Made by a program: the position numbers and the translations under genes. From Pseudomonadota bacterium (GTDB lineage Bacteria > Pseudomonadota > Alphaproteobacteria > Rhodospirillales > 2-02-FULL-58-16): DNA of 41,191 nt. The stretch spans positions 1-41,191 of the forward strand of contig JACZQZ010000009.1 in assembly GCA_022545455.1 (NCBI GenBank), given 5' to 3'. This document shows, one piece after another, positions 33,514-41,191 of this stretch; position 1 is the first letter of the stretch, and every line of letters begins with the position of its first letter. Below the pieces are notes generated by a model. The model was not told where the DNA came from, did no database searches, and was given only the letters and a program-made list of their open reading frames with translations.

Positions 33514-33530
33514 CACCAGGGGACACGCCC

Positions 33531-34805
33531 ATGCCGTCGATGAGGGAACGCTCGCTGGCCGTTTTTCCCGCCGGCTCCAACGGCGAGTTCAACCTGCCGC
33601 CCGAACTGGCCATGGTCATCGCCGGCGGCGAGGGCTGCCGGCTCACCGATACCGACGGCAACGAATATCTGGATTTCTCCATGGGTTGGGGTTCGGTGCT
33701 GGTCGGCCACGCGCGCGCGGAAGTGGCCGACGCCGTCCGCCGGCAGGCGGCGCGGGGTTCCAACTTCGCCTACATCACCGAGAACGCCCTCAGGGTGGCC
33801 GAGGAAATCGTGCGCCTGAGCCCGGCCGCGGACCGCGTGCGCTTCTGCGCCTCGGGCACCGAGGCGACCATGTATTGCATGCGCCTGGCCCATGCCTATA
33901 CCGGCCGGCCGCGGATGCTCAAGTTCGAGGGCGCCTATCACGGCGCCAACGCCGTCGGCGTCACCAGCCTGTTCCCCGAGCGCCCGCCCGATTACCCCCG
34001 GCCCGACCCGACCAGCGCCGGCATCGCCCACGAGGTGGCGGACTGGGTCCTGGTGGCGCCGTACAACGACCTGGAGGCGACGGCGCGCATCGTCGCCGGG
34101 CACGCGCGCACGCTGGCCGGCATCATCGTCGAGCCCCTGCACCGCTGCACGCCGCCGGCGCCCGGCTTCCTGGAAGGCCTGCGCGATCTCACCCGCGATC
34201 AGGGCGCGCTGCTCATCTTCGACGAGGTGGTGACCGGATTCCGCCTCGCCTACGGCGGGGCGCAGGAATACTACGGCGTGGTGCCCGACCTGGTGGCCTA
34301 CGGCAAGGCGCTCGGCGGCGGCTATCCCATCGGCGCCTTCGGCGGGCGCGCCGACATTATGGATCTGATGCGCGAGGACAGGATGGGCGCGGACGACTAC
34401 GTGTGGGCGGCCTCGACCCTCGGCGGCAACCCGGTTTCGGCGGCCGCCGCCGAGGCGGCGCTCGGCGTCTTCGCCAAAGCCGGTACCTACGATCGCCTGC
34501 GCGCCCTCGGGGAGTATCTGCGCACCGGTCTCCGGCGCGTGCTCGGCGAACGCCGGATCACCGCCCAGGTCATCGGCGACGGCCCGCTGGCGCAGGTGGT
34601 CTTTTCGCCCGATGCGGTGCGCGACTACCGCTCGGCCCGGCGCGGCGATCCGGGCAAGGGGCGGCGCCTGATGCTCGGCCTGTTCAAGCGCCGGGTGTTC
34701 CTCAACCCCATGGGGACCAAGCTCTATCTGTCGCTCGCCCACGACGAGGCGGTGTGCGACGAGTTCCTCGATCGGTTCGCCCATGTCCTCACCGAACTCG
34801 GCTGA
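33531..34805 (+). CDS. Class-III PLP aminotransferase, glutamate-1-semialdehyde aminomutase-like
   Basis: GCRLTDTDGNEYLDFSMGWGSVLVGHA; FCASGTEATMYCMRLA; LLIFDEVVTGFR; PDLVAYGKALGGGYPIGAFGGR (catalytic Lys). Confidence 0.93.
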   Translation: MPSMRERSLAVFPAGSNGEFNLPPELAMVIAGGEGCRLTDTDGNEYLDFSMGWGSVLVGHARAEVADAVRRQAARGSNFAYITENALRVAEEIVRLSPAADRVRFCASGTEATMYCMRLAHAYTGRPRMLKFEGAYHGANAVGVTSLFPERPPDYPRPDPTSAGIAHEVADWVLVAPYNDLEATARIVAGHARTLAGIIVEPLHRCTPPAPGFLEGLRDLTRDQGALLIFDEVVTGFRLAYGGAQEYYGVVPDLVAYGKALGGGYPIGAFGGRADIMDLMREDRMGADDYVWAASTLGGNPVSAAAAEAALGVFAKAGTYDRLRALGEYLRTGLRRVLGERRITAQVIGDGPLAQVVFSPDAVRDYRSARRGDPGKGRRLMLGLFKRRVFLNPMGTKLYLSLAHDEAVCDEFLDRFAHVLTELG

Positions 34806-34905
34806 AGGGACGGCGCCCGGTAGAGGGAAGGAACCCCAAACCGCTTAACCATTTCCGCGTTTGCCGATAAAACCGGGCCCTGAAGCAGGGATTGGAAACA
34901 GACCG

Positions 34906-37900
34906 ATGGCCGATATGCCCGCATTCAACGGCGCTCCCGCGGCCGGCCCGCGCCGGGCCGGGTGGCAGTTCTGCATCGACCGCGGGGGCACCTTCACCGA
35001 CGTGGTGGGGCGCCGCCCGGACGGCGCCGTGGTCACCCACAAGCTGCTGTCGGAAAACCCCGGGCGCTACGAGGACGCGGCGCTGCAGGGCATCCGCGAC
35101 CTGTTGCGCCTGGCCCCGGACGAGCCCATCCCCGCCGACGCCATCGAGTCCGTCAAGATGGGCACGACGGTGGCCACCAACGCGCTTCTCGAGCGCAAGG
35201 GCGAGGCCACGGTGCTGGTCATCACCAAGGGCTTCGGGGATGCGCTGCGCATCGGCTACCAGAACCGCCCCGAGCTGTTCGCCCGCCACATCGTGCTGCC
35301 GGAGATGGTGTATGAGCGGGTGATCGAGGTGGACGAGCGCGTCGGCGCCTCGGGCGAGGTGCTCAAGGCGCCGGACCTCGAGGCGGCGCGCGAGGCGCTG
35401 CAGGCGGCCCACGATTCGGGCATCCGCTCGGCGGCCATCGTCTTCATGCACGCCTACAGGTTCGGCGACCACGAGCGCGCCGTGGCCGAGCTGGCGCGCC
35501 GGATCGGGTTTACACAGGTGTCGGCGTCGCACGAGGTCTCGCCGCTGATGAAGCTGGTCTCGCGCGGCGACACCGCGGTGGTCGATGCCTATCTGTCGCC
35601 CATCCTCAGGCGCTACGTGGACGGCATCGCCTCGGCGCTGGGCGAAACCCGGATCATGTTCATGCAGTCCAACGGCGGGCTCACCGACGCGCGCCTGTTC
35701 CAGGGCAAGGACAGCATCCTGTCCGGCCCCGCCGGCGGCGTCGTCGGCATGGCCCGGACGGCGGCCATGGCCGGGTTCACGCAGGTCATCGGGTTCGACA
35801 TGGGCGGCACGTCGACCGACGTCTCCCATTACGACGGCACATTCGAGCGGGCCTTCGAAACCCTGGTCGGCGGGGTACGCCTGCGCGCACCCATGATGCA
35901 CATCCACACGGTGGCGGCCGGCGGCGGCTCCATCCTGCATTTCGACGGTGCCCGCATGCGGGTGGGGCCGGATTCGGCGGGCGCCAACCCCGGGCCGGCG
36001 TGTTACCGGCGCGGCGGGCCGCTCACGGTCACCGATTGCAACGTCATGCTGGGCAAGATCCAGCCGCGCTTCTTTCCCCGGGTCTTCGGCCCCGACGCCG
36101 ATAAGCCGCTCGACGACGCGGAGGTGCGCCTGCGCTTCGACGCCCTGGCCCGGGAAATCACCGCCGCCACCGGGGATCCGCGTTCGCCGGAGGAGGTGGC
36201 CGAGGGATTCCTGAGGATCGCCGTGGAGAACATGACCAATGCGATCAAGCACATATCCGTGCAGCGGGGCTACGACGTCACCGAGTACACCCTCAACTGC
36301 TTCGGCGGCGCCGGCGGCCAGCACGCCTGCATGGTCGCCGACGCGCTGGCCATGAACCGGGTCTTCATCCATCCCCACGCCGGGGTGCTTTCGGCGTACG
36401 GCATGGGGCTCGCCGACGTGCGCGCCATGCGCCAACGCAGCGTCGAGGCAAGGCTGGAAGCCGGCCTCACCGCCGAGCTGGCGGCCCAACTGGCGGTCCT
36501 GGAGGCCGACGCCCGCGCCGAGGTCCACGACCAGGGCGTGAAGAGCGACCACATCGCGGTGCTGCGCAAGGTGCACCTGCGCTACGACGGCACCGACACC
36601 GCCCTGGTCGTCGATTTCGCCGAGCGCGCCCGCATGGAGGCCGCTTTCGCGGAGGCTCACCGGCGGCGCTTCGGTTTCGTCATGCCGGGGCGCGGCCACG
36701 TGGTCGAGCTGGTCTCGGTGGAGGCCATCGGCACCACCGACACGGTGGAGGATGCCGAAATCGCGCCCATACCCGGTGTCGCGGCGCTCAAACCGCTGGA
36801 CGTGGTGCGCACGTATTCGGGCGGGGTCCGGCACAGGGCGCCCGTATTCAACCGCGATGCCCTGTTGCCCGGCGACAGGATCGACGGCCCCGCCATCATC
36901 GCCGAGGCCAACGCCACCACCGTCGTCGAGCCCGGCTGGGTCGCCCAGTTGAACCGGCACGGGCACCTGATCCTGACCCGTTCGCAGCCGCGCCCGGCGC
37001 AGGTGGCGGTGGGGACGGACGTGGACCCGGTGATGCTGGAAATCTTCAGCAACCTGTTCATGGCGATCGCCGAGCAGATGGGGGCGACCCTGTCGAACAC
37101 CGCCCTTTCGGTCAACATCAAGGAGCGCCTGGATTTCTCGTGCGCCGTCTTCGACCGCGAGGGGAACCTGGTTGCCAACGCGCCGCATATCCCTGTGCAC
37201 CTGGGCTCCATGGGCGAAAGCGTGCAGACGGTGATGCGCGAGGGCGCCGGCGCCATCAAACCGGGAGACGTCTACGTGTCGAACGCGCCCTACAACGGCG
37301 GCACCCATTTGCCCGACGTCACCATGGTCACGCCGGTCTTCGACGAGGCGGACGAAGAGATCCTGTTTTTCGTCGCGTCGCGCGGCCACCACGCCGACAT
37401 CGGCGGCATCACGCCGGGCTCCATGCCGCCCGACAGCCGCACGGTGGAGGAGGAAGGGGTGCTGATCGACAACTTCCTGCTCGTCGAGCAGGGCCGCTTC
37501 CGCGAGGCCGAGTTGCTGGAACTGTTGGCTTCCGGCCCCTGGCCGGCGCGCAACCCGCGTCAGAACATCGGCGACCTGAGCGCCCAGATCGCCGCCAATG
37601 AAAAGGGCGTGCAGGAGCTGCATAAGATGGTGCGCCACTTCGGCCTCGACGTGGTCCGGGCCTACATGGGACACGTCCAGGACAACGCCGAGGAATCCGT
37701 GCGCCGGGTGCTCGACGGGCTCACCGACGGCGAATTCGCTTATGAGATGGACGACGGCGCGGTGATCGCGGTGCGCATCACCATCGACAAGGGCGCGCGG
37801 CGGGCCGTCATCGACTTCACCGGCACGTCCGAACAGCGGCCGTCCAACTTCAACGCGCCGTTCGCCGTGTGCCGGTCGGCGGTGCTGTATGTGTTCCGTA

Positions 37901-38562
37901 CCCTGGTCGATGACGACATCCCGCTGAATGCCGGCTGCCTCAAGCCCCTCGACATCATCGTCCCCGAGGGCTGCATGCTCAGTCCCCGCTATCCGGCGGC
38001 GGTGGTGGCGGGCAACGTGGAAACCTCGCAGGCCGTGGTCGACGCGCTCTACGGGGCGCTCGGCGTCATGGCCGCGGCCCAGGGGACCATGAACAACTTC
38101 ACCTTCGGCAACGACAGGCACCAGTACTACGAGACCGTGTGCGGCGGCTCCGGCGCCGGGCCCGACTTCGACGGAACGGACGCCGTGCATACCCACATGA
38201 CGAATACGCGGCTCACCGACCCGGAGGTGCTGGAGTGGCGCTATCCGGTGCGGGTGGAGGACTTCTCCATCCGCCGCGGCAGCGGCGGCCGGGGGCGGCG
38301 CAAGGGCGGCGACGGCGTCGTCCGCCGCATCCGCTTTCTCGAGCCGATGACGGTGGCGATCGTATCCGGCCACCGCCGGGTAGGTCCCTACGGCATGGCC
38401 GGGGGCGGCGCCGGCGCCGTCGGCCACAACCGCATCGAGCCCGCCGATCCGGGCGCCCCGGCGGTGGAGCTGGGCGGCACCGACAAGACCGAGGCCGCCG
38501 CCGGCGACGTCTTCGTCATCGAGACTCCCGGCGGCGGCGGATACGGCACGGCCGAGGACTAG
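34906..38562 (+). CDS. Fused hydantoinase A/B (5-oxoprolinase family) protein
   Basis: HyuA part: [50 protein letters not shown]. HyuB part: [79 protein letters not shown]. Single ORF of about 1,218 aa. Confidence 0.95.
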   Translation: MADMPAFNGAPAAGPRRAGWQFCIDRGGTFTDVVGRRPDGAVVTHKLLSENPGRYEDAALQGIRDLLRLAPDEPIPADAIESVKMGTTVATNALLERKGEATVLVITKGFGDALRIGYQNRPELFARHIVLPEMVYERVIEVDERVGASGEVLKAPDLEAAREALQAAHDSGIRSAAIVFMHAYRFGDHERAVAELARRIGFTQVSASHEVSPLMKLVSRGDTAVVDAYLSPILRRYVDGIASALGETRIMFMQSNGGLTDARLFQGKDSILSGPAGGVVGMARTAAMAGFTQVIGFDMGGTSTDVSHYDGTFERAFETLVGGVRLRAPMMHIHTVAAGGGSILHFDGARMRVGPDSAGANPGPACYRRGGPLTVTDCNVMLGKIQPRFFPRVFGPDADKPLDDAEVRLRFDALAREITAATGDPRSPEEVAEGFLRIAVENMTNAIKHISVQRGYDVTEYTLNCFGGAGGQHACMVADALAMNRVFIHPHAGVLSAYGMGLADVRAMRQRSVEARLEAGLTAELAAQLAVLEADARAEVHDQGVKSDHIAVLRKVHLRYDGTDTALVVDFAERARMEAAFAEAHRRRFGFVMPGRGHVVELVSVEAIGTTDTVEDAEIAPIPGVAALKPLDVVRTYSGGVRHRAPVFNRDALLPGDRIDGPAIIAEANATTVVEPGWVAQLNRHGHLILTRSQPRPAQVAVGTDVDPVMLEIFSNLFMAIAEQMGATLSNTALSVNIKERLDFSCAVFDREGNLVANAPHIPVHLGSMGESVQTVMREGAGAIKPGDVYVSNAPYNGGTHLPDVTMVTPVFDEADEEILFFVASRGHHADIGGITPGSMPPDSRTVEEEGVLIDNFLLVEQGRFREAELLELLASGPWPARNPRQNIGDLSAQIAANEKGVQELHKMVRHFGLDVVRAYMGHVQDNAEESVRRVLDGLTDGEFAYEMDDGAVIAVRITIDKGARRAVIDFTGTSEQRPSNFNAPFAVCRSAVLYVFRTLVDDDIPLNAGCLKPLDIIVPEGCMLSPRYPAAVVAGNVETSQAVVDALYGALGVMAAAQGTMNNFTFGNDRHQYYETVCGGSGAGPDFDGTDAVHTHMTNTRLTDPEVLEWRYPVRVEDFSIRRGSGGRGRRKGGDGVVRRIRFLEPMTVAIVSGHRRVGPYGMAGGGAGAVGHNRIEPADPGAPAVELGGTDKTEAAAGDVFVIETPGGGGYGTAED

Positions 38563-38867
38563 GTCCTGTCCCCGCCGCCGACCGGCGGGTATGCCCCCTA
38601 TGCGGCTGGATAATTTCCCGGCGCGGCGAACCGGGCGACAATGAGGAGGACCACGCGCCTTCGCGGGGCCGTTTCCGCGGCCGGCGGCGAAGGCGGTGAT
38701 GGCGGAAACATCGCCGGCCGGACTACTACATGTAGTGTCCAGAGCCCACTAAAACGCGAAATCTTGTTGCGAAGAGGCGTAGGATATGGTAACCCGCGCA
38801 CAGGTATTCGGAGGATTTCCGGCCGACTCCGTGGTCGTGGCCGGTCCCCCCTCGGAAGGAGGATTCC

Positions 38868-39962
38868 ATGGCTGACGAGCCCTTGTCACCCGTCGGCGGC
38901 AAAGTCCCGGTGCCGGTGTCGAGCCCGAAGGACTCGGCCAAGCCGGTCCCGCCGGCGTCCCCGACAAGCGAACAGGCCCCGTTGGGGATCGGCCCGAGCG
39001 CGGTCGTGACCCTTTCCGACACCGCCCTCGAAGCGGCCGGAGACGACGACAACGCGATCGCCGGTGGCCAACAGGCGCTGGAGGATGCGGCGTCGCTGAT
39101 CAAGGACCTGGCGAAGGCCGTGAGGAAGCTGCACAAGGCCGTTTTCCGGTTGATGCACGACCTTGAGAAGCTGCAGCACCACGCGCAAAAGATCGCCGAC
39201 AAGTTCTTCGACCGTGTCTCGCGGGATATCGTCGGCGGCCGTTTCGAGGACTACACACACGGCCAGGCCATATCGACCCTGATCGACCAGTTCGGCGCGG
39301 CCGGCCGGGGGGAAGAGGACGACGACGAGGGCGAGCGCTCCCTCGACGACCTTTCGCGCGACATCGGCGCCGGCCGGCTCCTGGACGAAACCCAGGCCAC
39401 GGCCCTGGCGATAAGTTACTCCCAGACCATCACGTTTTCGGTGAAGAGCCTGGAATTCACCTACCAGGACGGGGACCAAAGCATATCGCTGAGCTACCAG
39501 AGCATTACGTTCAGCGTCACCACCACCATCGGCGCCGTCTTCGCCCAGTCCGACCCCCAGGTCATCGATACCGAAGGGAACAGCGTCGACACCGCCACCC
39601 TGAACAACGGCGTCTTCTTCGACGCCAAGCTGGAAAGCGTGGCCGACATCGTGGCCAGGCTTCGCGGCGGCGGCGAAGAGCACGACAAGGACAGCCTGGG
39701 CGACGAACTCCTGGGCCTCAAGGCCTTGATCGAGGCCCTGGCGCGCTTCCGCGAAGGCCAGGCCGACGCCTCGGTGTTCGGGGCGCTCAATACCCTGCTG
39801 CTGATCCGCCAGGTCACATTCACCCAGACCGTGACCGGGATCGGCATTACGCGCATCCTTCTCGACGCCGCGACTCAGGTGGGCCAGGGCGGCGAAGGCA
39901 GTGGCGACACGGCGGCAACCGGTTCCACCGGCGGCGAGGCGACCATCGATCTGGAGATCTGA
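38868..39962 (+). CDS. Hypothetical 364-aa protein with Pro/Ser-rich N-terminus, helical middle and repeated SYxQ(S/T)ITFSV beta motifs
   Basis: Perfect AGGAGG Shine-Dalgarno upstream (ggaAGGAGGattccATG); long ORF with compositionally ordered domains; no family recognised. Confidence 0.85.
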   Translation: MADEPLSPVGGKVPVPVSSPKDSAKPVPPASPTSEQAPLGIGPSAVVTLSDTALEAAGDDDNAIAGGQQALEDAASLIKDLAKAVRKLHKAVFRLMHDLEKLQHHAQKIADKFFDRVSRDIVGGRFEDYTHGQAISTLIDQFGAAGRGEEDDDEGERSLDDLSRDIGAGRLLDETQATALAISYSQTITFSVKSLEFTYQDGDQSISLSYQSITFSVTTTIGAVFAQSDPQVIDTEGNSVDTATLNNGVFFDAKLESVADIVARLRGGGEEHDKDSLGDELLGLKALIEALARFREGQADASVFGALNTLLLIRQVTFTQTVTGIGITRILLDAATQVGQGGEGSGDTAATGSTGGEATIDLEI

Positions 39963-40136
39963 CCCACGAACACCGGGCGGGAAGCCGGTCGACCAATCCG
40001 ATCCCGGCCGCGGGAACCGACGGTGTGCCCGAGGGACCGTATGCGGACCTTCCCGAACACGGATTCATCTTTCGGTAACGCCCTTGGACCATGATCGGCC
40101 ACCGGTGGCATCCCGGCCACCACCCAGGGACACGCC

Positions 40137-40403
40137 ATGAAGCACGATTTCGGCACCCACCACACGGCCTCGCCCGGCCATGGGGTCTGGCCGGCGGTGG
40201 ACCGGCGCGCCGCCGCCCACAGACGCTCCGTCTCCGACCGTCGGCGGGCCACGGGCCGGTGGCAGGCGCCGGCCTTCATGGAATGGGCGGCGCGCCGGGA
40301 CAAACACGGCCCGCAGGAATGGCGCCTGCGGCCGGCGGGATGGGACCGGCGAAGCGGGCTCGACCGGCGCGCCGGCATGAACGGCGCGCTGTTCGGCCGC
40401 TGA
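40137..40403 (+). CDS. Hypothetical 88-aa basic protein with repeated DRR motifs
   Basis: AGGGA SD-like site upstream; DRRAAAHRRSVSDRRRATGRW...WDRRSGLDRRAGM; followed 27 bp later by a rho-independent terminator on the same strand. Confidence 0.6.
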   Translation: MKHDFGTHHTASPGHGVWPAVDRRAAAHRRSVSDRRRATGRWQAPAFMEWAARRDKHGPQEWRLRPAGWDRRSGLDRRAGMNGALFGR

Positions 40404-40429
40404 TCCTTCGTTGCATCGAACATCCGGGC

Positions 40430-40456
40430 GCGGCCCCCTGAGGCGGGCCGCTTTTT
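40430..40456 (+). terminator. Rho-independent terminator
   Basis: gcggccc-cctgaggc-gggccgc followed by TTTTT. Confidence 0.85.
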
Positions 40457-40507
40457 GTATGCGCGGGCGCGCGGCGCCGGCGCCGCCAACCCGTTGCAAA
40501 ACTGCCG

Positions 40508-40536
40508 TTGACCGACGCCAACGGGCGGGTGATGAT
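40508..40536 (+). promoter_or_regulatory. Candidate msrA promoter
   Basis: TTGACC (40508-40513), 17-bp spacer, GATGAT (40531-40536), about 65 bp upstream of the msrA ATG. Confidence 0.4.
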
Positions 40537-40601
40537 CGGTCGCCAAGCCGGCAGCGGGACCCGCCGGCGGTGCCAGGGAAACCAGGGGAGCGGACGCGGC
40601 G

Positions 40602-41078
40602 ATGGAACGGGCCACCTTCGGAGCCGGATGTTTCTGGGGCGTGGAAGAGGCCTTCCGGCGGATCGGCGGCGTCACCGCCACCGCCGCCGGGTACTCCGGC
40701 GGGACCCTCGAGGACCCCACCTACAAGGACGTCTGCTCGGGAACAACCGGGCACGCCGAGGTGGTGCGGGTGGAGTACGATCCCGCCCGGGTAACATACG
40801 AAGACCTCCTGCGGGTGTTCTGGGACATCCACGACCCCACGACCCTGAACCGGCAGGGGCCGGACATGGGCACGCAGTACCGGTCCGTGGTGTTTTTCCA
40901 CGACGAGAAACAGGCGGCGGCGGCGCGGGCCGCGAAAGAGACGCTCCAGGCCTCGGGACGCTACCCGGACGGCATCGTCACCGAGATCGCGCCCGCGTCC
41001 ACCTTCTACATGGCCGAGGACTACCATCAGCGGTATGTGGAGAAGCTCCGCCGATCATCCCGCCGGCGGATACTCTGA
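40602..41078 (+). CDS. msrA: Peptide-methionine (S)-S-oxide reductase MsrA
   Basis: [93 protein letters not shown]. Confidence 0.96.
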   Translation: MERATFGAGCFWGVEEAFRRIGGVTATAAGYSGGTLEDPTYKDVCSGTTGHAEVVRVEYDPARVTYEDLLRVFWDIHDPTTLNRQGPDMGTQYRSVVFFHDEKQAAAARAAKETLQASGRYPDGIVTEIAPASTFYMAEDYHQRYVEKLRRSSRRRIL

Positions 41079-41118
41079 CCCCCGCCAAGGGCCGGCCCGT
41101 CCCCCATATGCCGTGTCC

Positions 41119-41153
41119 AAGGGGCGTTGCCCCTTTTGATCCCCACCAAGGGC
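41119..41153. repeat. GC-rich hairpin repeat family B, copy 2 (inverted relative to 4236-4281); likely msrA terminator
   Basis: aaggggcgttgccccttttgatccccaccaagggcc matches the reverse complement of the atpF-ligA spacer; hairpin aaggggc-gtt-gcccctt followed by TT. Confidence 0.8.
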
Positions 41154-41191
41154 CACCGGGGCCGGTGAACGGGGTCCAGGCGGTTGTCACG

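Noticed and set aside
34789-38427. 1212-aa minus-strand ORF opposite the HyuA/B fusion
   Set aside because: Shadow ORF typical of high-GC codon usage; His/Gly/Asp/Arg-rich composition with no domain, while the opposite frame has clear family motifs.

Overview
GC-rich alphaproteobacterial-type chromosomal window. From left to right it contains: the C-terminal part of smc; an F0 ATP synthase operon (atpI-atpB-atpE-atpF'-atpF, +); and, on the minus strand, a complete dcw cell-wall/division cluster (mraZ-rsmH-ftsL-ftsI-murE-murF-mraY-murD-ftsW-murG-murC-murB-ddl-ftsQ-ftsA-ftsZ) continuing into lpxC-bamD-recN-ligA. Upstream of mraZ (to its right in these coordinates) lie an RNase P RNA gene, an AmpD/AmiD-type amidase, a DjlA-like TerB/DnaJ protein, a DUF3750-like protein and a TPR protein. 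The right end (+) has a GSAM-like class-III aminotransferase, a fused HyuA/HyuB (5-oxoprolinase/hydantoinase) protein, two orphan proteins and msrA. The coding content is mostly housekeeping. The most interesting material is non-coding: (i) seven exactly 10-bp-spaced TGG(G/T) units upstream of mraZ, an expanded MraZ-box-like array; (ii) a ~384-bp MITE-like element with ~36-bp terminal inverted repeats and a CTAG/TA target signature between recN and ligA, whose tip supplies possible ligA start codons; (iii) two families of GC-rich dispersed hairpin repeats, one of which encodes the tail of LigA; (iv) an orphan 364-aa protein with beta-repeat motifs. No CRISPR array, tRNA or intact transposase was seen. 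All family calls come from motif recognition without database searches.
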